Origin: Austropuccinia psidii
Taxonomy: Eukaryota; Basidiomycota; Pucciniomycetes; Pucciniales; Sphaerophragmiaceae
Reading direction: 5' to 3'
DNA length: 64,000 nucleotides
NCBI GenBank assembly: GCA_023105745.1
Contig: JALGQZ010000004.1
Location: 43,070,437 to 43,134,436 of the forward strand
The translations under genes were made by a program, and so were the position numbers. Positions 26,301 through 40,686 of this stretch are shown piece by piece; the stretch's first letter is position 1, and each line of letters opens with the position of its first letter. Under the pieces are notes generated by a model. The model searched no databases. It saw only the letters and a list, made by a program, of their open reading frames with translations, and was not told the DNA's origin.

Positions 26301-27719
26301 TCTGAATAATAAAAAAATCCTTTTTAAATATTCAATATAATTTTGGAAAATACTTATTAGATAAGAGCTCATTATTGAATGGAATAAACTTCGAATAACG
26401 TTTAGTAACATATGTTTTTATCAATACACTGAGATAGTTTTTTTTATGCTACATATGAATCTTTCAAATAACTAATTAGTTCCTAAAAGAGATATTTAAA
26501 ATTAATTAAAAGCTCTCTCAAGATCATATTCAGAAATATATAGGTATATCAGCCATAAAATACTAAAGGTCTTATCTAAATTCATACATTGAGATATATC
26601 ATATAGCTCTCAAATATATAAGCATCAAATATTCTTAGAAGAATTTTCCGTTATTTAAATCTCAAGCACCAATATTAATGTTGAATTTTAGCTAGAAAAA
26701 ATAATAAAGTCTCCAAATTCAATTCTTATTATAAGGCTTATTGATTTAATTAAGAAAATTTGAAATTTCACTTATATTTATATTGATAATTTTCTTCCTT
26801 TAGCTTGAAATAGAGAAAATATTCAAGAACCAATGAAAAGAAATATCAAAAGCTTCAATTGAAATACGATTGGCCTAGCTCAAGATAAATAGAAGATTTT
26901 GAGTCAAATATAAACCATCTTTATCTGTAAAGAGAAATCGTGAGCCACTCAGGATAATAATGAAATTTAAAAAGAGTTATTCTAGGATAATATTACTTAA
27001 TATACTTGGAGAATCCCAAATTATCTACATTTAATAAGTCTTATTGAAGAAATAAGCAATGAAAGAGAAAGAATTAAATTCAAATACTTCAAATATTAAG
27101 TCTAGAATTCATTAATTATGTATAATGGCTACCAAATGATTACTAAATAATTCATATTAATATTTTCTCTAGTAATGATTTCACATTCAAAATAAATTGA
27201 ATTTATTTCCACTCATGTTAGAAATATTTTTTGTCATATAATTTGAATTGAAGAAAAACTTTATTGGACACAAAAGTTATGAAGCTAATCTATTTATAAG
27301 TTCTAATGAAGAGCCTCTTTATAGTTCTTAAAATAACCCAGAACTATAAAAAAAGAGAAAAAATAATACTGGAATTCTTATCTTTCCCCAAGAGGTTGCT
27401 AAGGTCTAAAGATAATGTTTGGGCCTATCTATTCAAACGATAATATCATTTATGAAATTATCTTACTGAATTTCGTTTAGTTATGAGTATTTACGGAAGG
27501 AAGACACTACCAAAGGAGGCTAGAGATATTAACATTAAAACCTCGAATAATGATTTTGGTACACCTTATTGTTAGTTTTTAAGCAAAATGAATGAATACT
27601 TTTTCTTGATTTGCTAATAAATCGAGTTGCATAATTCAATAAGGAGATTAATCAAAGGTTAAAATTTAAATGGGGGAGCTCTTTTCTTTTAACTTTAACA
27701 ACTGTCTCTCATAGAGCTA

Positions 27720-27930
27720 GAGGATGACCAGTTCCTTACTGACGTCAGGTCGTCGTCGGTGAAATTGAAGATGTCTACTGATATTTAAAAGGTTTTGGGA
27801 CGACAAAAAAACCATCTAATACAAAATTAAAAATATTGAAAAAACACAAGGCCACCCAAACCAAGGGGCCACCAGGGCCCGAAAATACACATATACTCAA
27901 TTAAAACAGGGGGTATGGTATTACTATGTT
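27720..27930. other. CpG-containing patch
   Basis: Within AT-rich, CpG-poor DNA this short stretch contains ACTGACGTCAGGTCGTCGTC, including a full TGACGTCA palindrome, then a GC-rich run with GGCCACC and GGGGCCACCAGGGCCC near 27850-27880. No open frame or repeat end supports an identity. It may be a fragment of an old element. Confidence 0.3.
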
Positions 27931-30900
27931 CAGTCATGAAGAGGGTGCAAGATTTTTTCACCTTGTATATATTCTGTTATATTCTTATTAAATTAATTTT
28001 TTTTGGCTCAAATTTCATATTAATGTCCATTAAAGAAATAATTATTATGAAGTTATACCAAAGGTTGAAAGTATGCATTCATTTCAACGTCTAAAATTAC
28101 TAACTAATCTCAAAGGATTAAAGTATACATTAATTTCAAATTGTAACAGTGCGAGAGAATTTTGAGATCTTATGGAGTTATTTTACAATATGAGATGAGG
28201 ATATTTGAGCCAAACTGTGGTTTGGAGCTTCCACTTCTTCTATTCTGTAACATAATCCTGATAACCTACTAATATATAATCAGAAGTAAGATTAATTTAT
28301 TCAAAAGTTCCTGTAGGGAATTTTCTGAATCTTCTCTGTGATGTAATATATGAAAATTATAGATAGATATAAAATGAAATGGAATTTATGAGTATTAATA
28401 GCATGTCATGAGCCGTATCATTTCTCAGAAATAATAAGAATTGGGCGAACAATTTAAAATTCAAAGAAATAATGTTACAGTAAAAGTGCTTGTTACGTGC
28501 CAGAATATACGGAAATAAGTTTTAATCTGTAAACAAAGTGATTTTAGCAAAATATGATATAAGTCTTGGAAATATAGTAGATTTTCTATCCTCTCCTTTG
28601 ATTTTCACAACTTCTTGTAGTATATCATATTTTTCAACAGAGCAAGAGCCCAGATTTTTCACTAATCATGTTGAAGGAAAAGGCTATAGTAGTTTTTTAA
28701 AGTGAAAGAGTTTTTCATTGTAATCATAGAATAGATAAGTCTCAATGAAAATAGAAAACTCAGAAATTTTTCAGTTTTTAAATTTTTAATCTTAAAATCT
28801 CAATGAAAGTGCCCTAATAATGAATTGTATGTTCCCACTTATTCCATCTTGTGCAGTTTAACTTCTGAATTTTTACATGGGATTTAAATTTTCCTCTATT
28901 GAAAAAACAATAATAGAAAGTTAGATATCATGAATATGGAGCTTTATTTCTTCTTTATGTTCTTTCTAGATAGACAAACTAAAAAAGATAACCATATCTT
29001 GTAGCTCATATATATATAGGGAAACATCATCTGCAGGTACTCAATTTCATCATATCTTGAGAAGAAATTCAAAAATTAAGTTTGATTTTGCTTTTTTTTA
29101 TTCAAAAATGTATTTAGTAGTTTATTTTTCTCTTTAAGTTTACTCCTTGGTTGTGGTCAAGCTTATACCAGCTAAAATTAGCTCAGCCTTTACTACCTAA
29201 AGATAATTATAGAATTGAGATTTTATAAGGTAACATAATATCTCTTTTATGTGTTTAAAAGTCTTTAATATCAAATTATTCTTAGCTTTTTGGTTGGTTT
29301 TCTGTACAGAAATAAAGTCTTTTACCTAAATAATAGTCAGTGACCATAATTCTAATTCATCTGGTTAATCTGTAATATAAAGATGGGTAATAATATTCAA
29401 AGAGAAATAAATTTCTGCCCTGTTTATTTGACTCCCATTTTCTCTTTTTAAAGGTTGTTAAATGAATATGAGCCTACTTGAGCTAATACTGTATCATATT
29501 GAGCTTTCTAATATTAGCTTGAAAATGAATATCAAATATATAAAATTACTATATAGAGAATTAACTTATCAGAAAAAGTACATATATCCTTTTCAACTTT
29601 TCAACACTCTGAAAATAATGATATGATATGAAAAAGATCATAATTGGAATACTTGATCAGAATGAGATATGTTAGAGTAATAAAAAAAACATGGAAATAT
29701 GACTTTTATGATGCAGGAAAATGGTTAAATTATACGTATACATATTCTTCATATAGGAAACTTCAGAAATATTTATCCTATTTACATAAAAAATATCATA
29801 AAAATCAAGAAAAACAAATCAAAATGGTAAAAGTCTCAAAAAAGGAAAGAAAAGAAATAAAGTGTAAAGGGATAAACGACCTATCAAAAAATAATTTTTT
29901 CTAACAAAGACCAAAAAATACTTCATATTTCAGTGTAAGAATCAGGAGATAATTTAATAAACTCATTAAGAGAGCCAGTTTTGCATAGAATATTACAATG
30001 ATCGTGTAATCAAGCTATATAAAATATAAGAAAGTATTTTCAAAGATAATATTGAAATAATATTGAATTCTTTTCAATTTATTTCTAATTTTGGGGTATT
30101 GCGCCAGAAATCTCCAGATTAATTGCAATTACATTTATTAAAAGCTAGATTACAGGATAGAAGTAATATCTCTATGAGACAAAAAACAAGCTCTCATAAT
30201 TTAAGGCAAACCATAATTCTTTTTTGAGTTTTTTTAGATTAAATTTGATAGATTGAAGAAGTTTCCTCAAGTAGTAGTGAAGAAATATCTTTTAGCAACT
30301 AGAAAATAATCATTAATTTAAAAAAATATATAATCTTAAGATGAATAAAAATTTTATCGGCTATATTAAAATAAAAAACAAAAAGCCCTAATTTAAGTAT
30401 AAAGGTGAAAGATATTTTTATAAAAAAAATACTGTAATCAAAGCAGTAATAAATGATATTGAATTTTTTTGGTAAGTAGCAATCAGGCCTTTATAGCTAT
30501 TGAAGCTTTGAAGAAAAGGAAGCTATGACGGAAATATATCAAAGAAGATATCAATCACAAGATAAGATAAAAAATCAAGGGATGACACAATGTTCCAATT
30601 ATTTAATAAATAAACCGTTTAATTCAATTATGTTTCAAATGAGATGTCGATAAATCTGGGAAAGTCTCAAGAAACAGGGTTCTGGAATTTTCATTTTTTC
30701 TGAGATATGATTTTTAGTATTATTCTCTTCAAAAAAGTGTCATAAATAAAAGATAAAATTTACTTAAAAAATTAAATTATTCAAATACTCATCATAAGAG
30801 AAACATTTCTGGCCAAAAATCAGAATCAGTTTCATCTTTTCATAATATAATGAGGAATATAATTTGAGCTAAAATATAAATTTTAATTTGATAATGATTA

Positions 30901-31859
30901 TGTATAGGTTGGGGCCCTTTTTCCACCTCCTAGGTCTATCTGAGTTAGGAATTGCAAAAACATCTAGAATACAAGCATTTACATAGATGAATCTTTTCTA
31001 AATGGGTTGAGATTTTGCATTTTTTGGGAAAATTTGAAAAATATCATGATAAAAACATTTGCATAATGTTCAAGTTCAACTTCAAGAAAAAAAATATTTT
31101 TGGGTGAAGAAAGAACTTTCTGGAATAATCTTTGATGAAGAGGAATATTTTTTGAAGTAATTTGAAATATTTTTTGGTATTAAGTAAGAAATTGATATTA
31201 CAATAAATGAAATTTATATCCTTCATGAGCCTGAATAGTTAAAACAATGAGTATAAGATTATTAGATAAATATTAACGAATAAAAATTTGTTCTAGTCAA
31301 GAAAAAAATTCAAAGCATCAAATAATTTATTTAGCCAGTTTCCCTGATTCTAGTATTCTTGGAATCCAAGAAAGACATTCTAAATATAATATTATGTTCT
31401 ATAACTATTAGGAAGGACTTATTCTAAATAAAACTTGATAATCATAATTTTGAGCGCCAAGCTCAAGATACTGAATCCATTGAAAGGGTATTGATATGAT
31501 GTTAACATAAGATTAGCTTATTTTTGATTTAAATTAATAATTAAAAATATTTTGAATATAAGAAAAGAAATGAGGAATTGAGATCATTTTAAAAAAACAA
31601 GAGGATTATGGAAATACCAGTCATAAAAAGCTGGATTTTGGGAGATTGATTAAGAATTTCAAACATCTGAAAGAAGAGGTTGAGTCACAAGAGCAATCAT
31701 AATATATCCTGTAGCTTTTGAAAGATCCCAATAATAATAAATATATAACTTTAATAAGAATACAAATAAAAAAATAATACTTATGTTAACCTCAGTGTCT
31801 CAGGTAAAATTACAATATTGACTCATATGGGGAAAAAATCTCTATACAGTAAATGAGAT

Positions 31860-34800
31860 TGTCACATGGGCTCTTATGGAAGCAAGAGTGGCCTGTCACT
31901 CAGGAATAAAGAACTCACTTGGGGGGCTCCAAAGAATAAAGAAATAAAAGAGGAATAAACTTTCTTAAATAAGGATAAGATTAAAGACAAGTACACCAAA
32001 AGATAAAAGAGAAATGGAAGCCAATGGCAAAGATGATAAAAGAAGCCAAAATCCAAAGATCCAACCAAATGAATCCTCAATTCACTGTTTCAACCTATCA
32101 GAAAGAACAATGGAATCAGTAAGGGATATGACCACCAATATCCACTGACAGGCAAAGAAGAAAAGGAGCAAATGACTGACTTAAGATTATCAGTATTGAC
32201 TTTAATAAAGGAAAAGAAAAATCCAATATATCAACTAACTGGGGAAAAAGTCCCCCAGGTGATGAAAGGTGGCTAGTATATGTAAAAAGCTGAAAAGCTG
32301 ATCTTGGAAGGTGAGTCACCCGGCTGTATTGTCTGAATTGGGCCAATACAATTATGACCATCTTGAGAATTGAACTGTGTGACTGAATTCCCACAGTGGA
32401 ATATGGATTCGCCTAAATGGGCCAAGGCCATACAGGATGCTTGATTACTACCTGTATGGACCAATTGAGTTGTCCAAGGAATGCTGAGTACTTGATGCCT
32501 TGACAATGATTGAAATAATTGATAACCTCTGAGAATTTCCCTTAGAATAGCCCTGATGAGAATTGACAATCCAACTCCTGCAGGGCCAGGTGGTTGGGGT
32601 CCTCAAATGGTCTTCTGGTAGCTGCCAGGGAATTGCCAGATTGAATAGCTGAAAAATCCTCCTTCAAAATTGGTGATGGTATGGAGACTTGATTTGGAAT
32701 AACATAATTTGGTCCTGAAAATGTCACCATTGGATCTCTGAGCAAAAATGGTGCATGATGGTATATTATACCATATATGCACCACTCCTGGATCCTTGAG
32801 TGCAGGGTGCATTGAGGAAGGAAAAAGTCTTCCCCTGAGCTTGAGGGAAATCCTTGATTGGAGCTGAGATGGTGGCCTCTGGTGGTTTCCAGAGGCCATG
32901 GACTGAATTGTGTCCACTTGTGGTTCTTGGCCAATTTTGGGTCCTAAGGTGCTTTGGCCATTTCTGGGTTGGTTGGGTTTTGGGGCCAAAACTGGCTCAG
33001 GTGGGCCCACCCGGCCTTGGGGGCTGATGAGCTGCCCCCTTGGCCCCTTTTGATCTCATTGTATTTGGGCCAAAAGGGTCCTAATGGTCCTTGTGAGCCT
33101 TGAGGTATATTTTACATACCCAAATAGGCCACAATTATCTTGAAAAGAAATTTTGAATTATGCATAACTCATAAGTCATGCATATATCCAAAATTCATCA
33201 TTTGTGATTTCAGAGAAGATGAATAACTTTTTATTGAGTAAGAAAATCCATGGATTTAAGGCCAGATCTGGACTCTACACAAAAACTTACCCAGGGTAGC
33301 TCCATAGAGTGAATAAGCTCAAATTAACTCTTTGAGGTGGTAAAATGGAAAATACTTCAATACCACATCATCAATAGCACATAAAAGATCCATGAAAAAT
33401 TTTGTTTTTCTCAATTTCACGCCAAAATAATGGGAAAGTGAGAAATCCCATGTTACATATACACTAAGAATAGTGTCATGAATGTTTTGAGCACTTAATA
33501 TCATGGTATTCTTACATGGACTTTTGGTACACCCATAGTGGATATCTCACTTGAAGCTTAAATTTCTATTTTGACGTAAAAAATAAGCAAGGGGGACAAA
33601 AGACATCAAAGAGAGCCAGGGTAGCCAACTTCTGAGGCCTCAGGGGCGTGGACAGCTCCAAAACTTGGATCCATGGCTGATCTTGGGCTAACTGGTAAAC
33701 TAGAACCTTTTGGGAACTTGGTTACCATGTCACAACTACTGTAAATCTTAAGAAAATAGCAAATAACCTGCTATTTTGACGTGCCAAGGAGGTAAAAAGC
33801 TACTTAGACTCCTGTAACCATGTCAATTCTTAATGATTTTCCTTGGATAAACCCCAAAAGAGTAATCAAAGCCCTTTTTGGACTTGTATCCATTGAATTA
33901 CCTCATAGAAACCAGTGAAACATTGATATTTGCAATTCTATGTAGAAATGAGGTGAAAACTTCAAAAATTCATTAAAAACACAATTCTTAATGAATACTC
34001 CTGAAACTTTCAGGGCCAATGGAGAACTATATTATCTATGGTAAAACCAAAAATAATTACAGTTTTACTAGTAAAATTAAAAGGATTACGTACAGTCCAT
34101 TTCTGACTATTCTACATGAAACACTGAATCTTCAAAAATTTACAGTAATTACAACCTGTGATGAAATTGGCAATAACATTTATTACTTTGAGAAATCAAT
34201 GATAATTTTGGAATAAAAGAAGATTTACAGATTTTACTCCTTTTATTCTTAACCATATTGGGTTTGGTAGTCACGTAAAAGCATCAATTAAGTAATTATG
34301 ATAATCTTACGTGACAACAGATGATGCAATCAATAATCCAAAAGGGTTTATTGTTTTCTCACTAACTGGTTTTTTAGTTTGATCCATGGCACGCCTCTGT
34401 GAGCTGTTGTTGACTTAAAAGAGGCCTCTTATTGCTGTTTTTCCCACATCATCATCATCATCTTATTATCATTTAAATCAATATTACCAACAAGTAAGTA
34501 TTAGTTATAGCTATTATTGAGTGTTTTAAATCTTTCAAAATCAATCAGAAAGACGTGAAATCATAGAATCCAACTATATATTGTTGTAATACTGTTATAA
34601 ATTCATTTTGATCCTTAAAATCCACAATTCTACATCAAATCTCTTCATCTTATCTTTCAATAAATTCTTTGGAGTATTAGTGAGTGATTTATTTTTAATT
34701 CTTAAAGTTTTTCTCTAAAATTAGTTTTCTTCAAGAATTATTATTATAATTATTCTTGCAAAAGATAACTATATATTAAAATAATTTTATTATTTTATTA

Positions 34801-35340
34801 AAAGAAGTTTTATTATTAAAATCTTCTTGTAATTGATTCTTGTAGACAATTACTTTCTCACTTTTAAAATCACTATTAGTGTTTAACATGTGAAAGAAAT
34901 AATTATTTAATTATTTAATTTTGGTTATAGTAACATTCTGTTATTATATTTCATAAGAACAGTCATAGTACTGTTGATTAATAGTAATATTATCATCAAT
35001 TTCATAGACACATCTCACAGTCCCACAGACCGCAGGGGGCCTAAATGGCCCAAAAAGGCCATTTAGGCCAAAACCCCCATAATATAAGGGGTTGGGGCAA
35101 GGGCCCTGGTGGTGGCTAGAAATACCCCCAAGGCCCAAAAACAAGGATAATGGCCTGGGGGTAGGTGAGGTGGAGAATTGGCCAATAAGGCCAATGAAGG
35201 CAGTATATGGCCAAGAGACCATAGGGAAACTAGAGGGAATAATTGTACATAAACATACTATATGGCCAACTGACCATAAACTGGGTTCAGGCTAGAATTG
35301 CCGCAACACCCATTGGGGGTTATCATTTGTTGTTGTGACA
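31860..35340. mobile_element. Element E: solo LTR of a separate family, interrupted by another solo LTR
   Basis: The ends are TGTCACATGG (31860) and TTGTTGTGACA (to 35340), flanked by an exact 5-bp duplication GAGAT (31855-31859 and 35341-35345). Removing the inserted 33092-35019 LTR and one target copy leaves about 1.55 kb, a normal LTR length here. The sequence is GC-richer than its surroundings and rich in GGCC. Minus-strand frames of 130-135 codons (32542-33010) lack domains that I recognise; I have a vague memory of similar uncharacterised predicted proteins in myrtle rust. No internal region is present, so LTR-LTR recombination is the likely origin. Orientation is uncertain because both ends begin TGTCACA when read inward. 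Confidence 0.8.
33092..35019 (+). mobile_element. Solo LTR of the A/B chromovirus family inserted in element E
   Basis: Starts TGTGAGCCTTGAGG and ends ACATCTCACA, 1928 bp, the same length as the 3' LTR of B. Flanks are GTCCT (33087-33091) and GTCCC (35020-35024), a 5-bp target duplication with one mismatch. There is no internal sequence, so it is the product of recombination between two LTRs. It carries the 61-codon frame antisense to the LTR (33319-33504) and the 65-codon sense frame (34019-34216), both open. Confidence 0.93.
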
Positions 35341-35345
35341 GAGAT

Positions 35346-38300
35346 TCAAAGAGAATTTTTATCAAAACATCACAATTAATACAAAATATATTTTTTGCAC
35401 TAGGTCATTCAATCCAATTGAAATAAAATATTTAAAATAACAATGTTGCTAACACATAGTTTTCCTGAATGATTTGGTAAAATATAATGAAAAAAGTATC
35501 CAACATATAGCTTAAATATTGTCCTATCTTCCTAAATTTTAATTATTTCATTATTAGTAATAACTGATTCACTTATTAAATATTTATTAAAGGTTTTGAA
35601 ATCAAACTTCAATCAAAATCAAATCAATGTTCCTGTATTAAAAATTATTATAAGGGAAACTTCATTCAAAGTAGCAATCTTAGGAGCTTCAAAAAGGAAA
35701 TAATTTCAATATTATTCTTCTCAATTACATAATATTAAATAAATGACTTTATCAACATGGATTTTATTACTAACCATTACAGAATATGTAAAAATATTCT
35801 ACAAGAAAAATAAAAGGACAAAAAAATTGATAAAAGAATCACATTATTAGAGATATTGGTAAAAGAAATGAAGTCTATAAATATGGAAAAAATACTCTTT
35901 CAGAGAAATCTTAAAATAGAAAAGTCCTAAATAATAGAGAATAAGCAATTTCAAATCAGAGATAAAATATGAATTGATTATATTGTTGAAGTGGCTCAAG
36001 AGTCAAAATGATTATACAATATTAACAAATTACAATAATGATTTTTAAAATTTTTAAACAAGATTTTGGAATATCTTATTGAATGTTTCAGAAGAAATTG
36101 ACTTGATTATAAAGTGAAAAAAACCTTAAAATTTATAAAAGCTATCAAGTTCTTGTATAAATTTGAATTCTCTTTCTGCAAATTACTAGATTTTTGGGAA
36201 GTGTTCTATATAGAAATATTCATAACAAAATTTCCGATTATTAAATAATTGAAGATTTGTTCATTGAAAAAGGGAGTGTTCTATTTATTTTCTTAGCAAT
36301 TTTTAGGCCTTCAAAGGATCCGTTAAATTATGTACTCGCTGTAAGAATTTGAAGAAAATAAAATTGTGTATGAGACTCTATAAAAGCTTCAATATTCCTT
36401 CTTATTTATTGTTCAATATTATGGCAATCTTGACCATATTTACAGCCAGAATATCTACTACAGTTTATATGGAATCCCCATTGAAAATTCAGATTTTGAT
36501 CCAGAAATTTAATCCTAGTAAAAGTGACTTGAGATTTGAAATTGACTTAAAGAAATTATAGATAAATTCAAGTATTTTAGGGCTGTCTGGAAGAATTTGA
36601 GCTGATATTGAATTTTAACCTCAAAAATCAATGTTTCCATCTCATTCAATTTTAATTTATCCTATTAAAAGATTATATAAGCTCAACATCCATCACCCAA
36701 TTGAGCGTTTAGCTACCAAACCAGAAGCTTCACACCTTGTATGTAAAGCTAAATTAACTTGTGTGTTACATAATTCCCATTTAATCAAATATACTTCAAT
36801 AAAACATAATTCCTACTCCAAAACCCACTCTTGTGAGTCTTTGTGTCATTTCAACATACAAGAAGACAAAAAATATAAACTTGATGTTTAAAATGTTTCT
36901 TCTTTTTTGAAAAAAATAAATCAAATGATTTTTTTCAGAAAAAATAAAAAAAATGATAAAAATCAATAAGAAAAATCTTTGCTACAAAAATTGAGTAAAA
37001 ATTTAATCATAATAAAAATTCAGAATTTTTATTCTTTCTTGAAAAAAGAGTTTTCAGAAAATAGTATCCCTTTGCATATTTTGAAGAAAATTATTCACTT
37101 TATCTCACCATTATATTTCCAATGCAGTTTTCCTCTGGGTAACCTATGGATGAAATTTGTGCAGCTCAGAAATTGATAAATTTGAAGTAAGATGAAAATA
37201 ACTTCCATATTAAAGTCTCAAATTGTCAATATTTTAATTCATCCATACAAAATGCTCTGTTAAAAGAGACTTTTTGTGTTAAGAATGAGGTTTAGTGTGT
37301 ATTATAGAAGTTGTGCATGATTGAAGTATATTCAAATTAATTATGCATGCATTTTACACAAAAGAACTTTTATTTACCTATGAGTTCTCAATTTTGGAAG
37401 CTGTATATCAACCAAAAAGATTAAATTGAAATTTCACTATGAATTTTTTACTAAAACTGGACAAATAAAGTAGAAGTAAATTGGAAACATCAAATTTGAG
37501 GGTAAAGGGTACCCTTGGATCAAAGAATTACAATCTAAAACTAAACTATTTACTTTTTAAATGGAGCTTCAGAATTTATTGAAAGGCTAACTAAATTTCA
37601 ATTGGAATTGATTTGCACATTTTTTTCTTCAATGGAAAAGTTGGTTTAAATACTAATCAGGTAAGGCTTAATTACTTTCAAGAGGGTAAAGCTTTACTCA
37701 AGGTAAATAAACCCACAAAGGAGCTTAATAATTATTGAGAGGGCTCTTAAGCCCTTTTGAATCTATTGAGATCTCTCAGCAGAATTTAAGTATTTCAAAA
37801 TTGGTTTAAATATCTAAAAATTGAAAAAAAACTGCTTTTTGGACTAAAGCAGATTTCAATGTTTCCATACATGTCTTTTCCAATTCAAATTTTACTGTCA
37901 AGAACTTTACAACTATTAATTAATTTTGTGAAAAAAATTTACTTATATGTAGGAATATCTTATTTCAACCATCTTTCCTTGTAATTTAGAGTCTTTTTAA
38001 TACTACGTTGTGCTTAATCACCATTAAGAAATAATGGATAGCTTAAAGATACCAAATTAAAGAATTATAATACTCATTATTCATAGCTCGTATAGTTATT
38101 TGAACTCTTGAGCCACTCCCAAAATGAATTGAAGCACACTCAATCACCATAAATATTTTCACTCAGGTGATATTGACTGTTGTCATTTTTGGGAATTTTT
38201 CTTCCAAATTGTCATTCTTAGAGACTCTATTCTCATATGAGGTTTTTGAAGTACTTTTATCAATTAATCCAAAAGATCCATTACTTTATAAGTTATCATT

Positions 38301-40155
38301 TGGATTGTATTTGGGCTCACTTCAAAAATAAGTCATCTTAAGCCTCAGAATACTGAATTATAACTACTAATAATTTCTTCTGAAAAACTCATTTTTTTGT
38401 TGTTTTCTTTAGATATAGAGACTTGAGGGTGGTGTTCAATTTGAAAAAAAAGAAGCATAGAATTATTTTTTGACTTTAAGGAAAAACAACATATTTTTCA
38501 TGTTGGATTTGGATGTTTGAGATTACGTAATATTATTATTCTATACCAGTAAATTTAAAGAAAATTATTCGAAATTATTTGCTTTTGAAATCATGAGGTT
38601 GTTATTTTAACTATTTTTCACACTGATAATTTTTAGGACAAAGAATAATTATTGAAGCCAAATGTGCTATATATTTATTAAAGAAATCTTGAGTGTTTCC
38701 AAAATTCAAAGTAATTGAAGGAAAAAAAATTTCTACAAACTGGTGTTATGAAATCAACAGAGAAAGTTCTCTAAGTGATTAATTTACAATTAAGCAACTC
38801 CCAAAATTGTTGGGATAAAAATTGAATCTTGAATAGAATTTTCCATATATTTCTTTTTCAAACTTACCATTTTAACTAGAAATAATTAGAACATGATACC
38901 ATCATAGTTTTAATGCTCCTTGTAATTGTGAACTGTACATATCAAAAATTGTATCAAATTATAAGATATTTTTGAGATTTTACAGCACACTTGCAGCACA
39001 ATTCACATCTTTTTTTTTATTTTAAAAGAAGATTTTTGAGAGAAAGAATACCGGTTTGATATTATAATAGTACCTAACCTTTTCCTCATGTTCTTGTATT
39101 CATATTGTGAATATTCAAAACCTAATTTAAAGCTGGCTCAGAGGGTTTTAACCCAAAGGTTACCCAATGTAGCTTTAATGAGGAATAAATTGAAAACATT
39201 TAATAAGCTCAAGTAATGGTAATGAAAATTGAGTTCTTTTCATATAAAATTTTTAAAATAATATTTTTAGAAATGTTTGTTGCATTTTTGTTCAACTTTC
39301 TGTGTAAAAAATGGTATTTTTAATGTTTTCTTAGCTTTTATCAACTTTTGTAGAGAAATAATTTTAATTTTATAGCTATATAAGCCCTATAAGAAAAATA
39401 TATCTGAGTTTTTTTATTTATTTTTAATATCAATTTTTATCATTTCTATCTTTTGGTATCTTAAGCTACCTGTAAGTGTAAATATATATATACTGTTTAT
39501 CTCCAGTGGTTTCAGTCAGTATTGGAATAGAAATTCTAGTTGAATTCATTTCTGAGATTCCCTTTAGTTTCTCATATAATCATTATTAATTTAAAGTATA
39601 AAATTGTGTTTTATTATAGTTTTTCAATAGATGAAGATTGAAATTTCTACCTATAGTCGTACCAATAGAGTAATTGATTAACAATTAAGAATTTTCATAT
39701 TGGAAAGATTTCACACAGGAAATAAATATACAACTCCACAATTAACAATTACTCATATATTCCAAATATTTGGTATTAATCTATAAAAAAAGGGTGCTTT
39801 CAATAATTGAGTACTTTAGTAATCTGCACACAAAGAAGATATCAATGAAGTAAATCAAATAAAAAACATATACTTATTTTTTTTGGAAAAGCCTTATAAA
39901 TAAGAGAAAAGATAATAAATAGGCTTACTATTATGGTTTTTAAAGTGAAAATATGATAAAATAAATATTTCAATTTGATGATATAAGAAAAGATGAAAAT
40001 CAAACAATATTTTTATTTGATAAAAAAATAGATAGATCATATTCATAGAGTAATAAAAAATAAATAAATAAAAATTCACATTGTAGTGCATAAAAACATA
40101 AAAATTAGTTATATCTATAATAATGGTTCAAATTAAAACATTTATTTTGTTAATT
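35346..40155. other. AT-rich gene-free stretch
   Basis: No recognisable gene, repeat end or RNA. The largest frames (for example 36631-36891, 86 codons) are of random-looking composition and have no neighbours or motifs to support them. Confidence 0.55.
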
Positions 40156-40686
40156 TGTCAGCCTGTGACTCAAAACAAGAGCACAAGCATGACAACCAAA
40201 TACCATAAACCAATGGTGGAGCCAAGATACCACAAAAACATGGAAGTGAGCCAAACCAGCTCAAGAAGTATCAACAGAAAGAGGAAACTCACCCCTTTTC
40301 AAATATAAAAGTCCCACCATCATAGGAGAAGGAGTAACAAAGTCATTCCTGCTCAAAGTTGTTGCTGAGCATAAACCTTATTTTTCACCTCTCATCTGAA
40401 ATCCAGAGGAAGAGGCTTGAAACCATCAAATGGGTATTCAGAATGAATCTCTAAGTCAGGTCTCTTAAATGGTACTAGCCAAATTGAGCTAGAACCAGGA
40501 TTACAGAAGTTATGACCAAAATAGGGTCAAATAAGGGTGAAAAAAATATTCACCTCTCATCTGTCTTCTACAGTTCTATTGTGAGATACCTAAAGTGGGG
40601 TATTTTTGGAAAGAGTACAATCAGAGCTATCTGATGGTGCCATCCATTTCCCCACATATCATCTAGAACAAAAGCTATAGGGAAAA

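Larger units (their letters stand above)
20107..31854. other. AT-rich stretch without supportable genes
   Basis: About 11.7 kb of AT-rich DNA. Apart from the islet at 22190-22440, the minisatellite at 23185-23330 and the patch at 27720-27930, listed separately, I see no coding or repeat structure. Open frames such as 29644-29904 (86 codons, no AUG at its start) have the K/Y/N-rich composition expected of random AT-rich sequence. Confidence 0.55.

Noticed and set aside
27835..27865. A relic primer-binding site like that of element A
   Set aside because: Only loose resemblance (AAAAAACAC beside GGCC runs); no LTR end next to it.
29644..29904. 86-codon plus frame in the AT-rich stretch
   Set aside because: Starts at TTG, composition K/Y/N-rich as random AT-rich DNA gives, no motif, no neighbours.
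36631..36891. 86-codon plus frame starting at ATG
   Set aside because: No signal peptide, domain or splice context; isolated in gene-free DNA.
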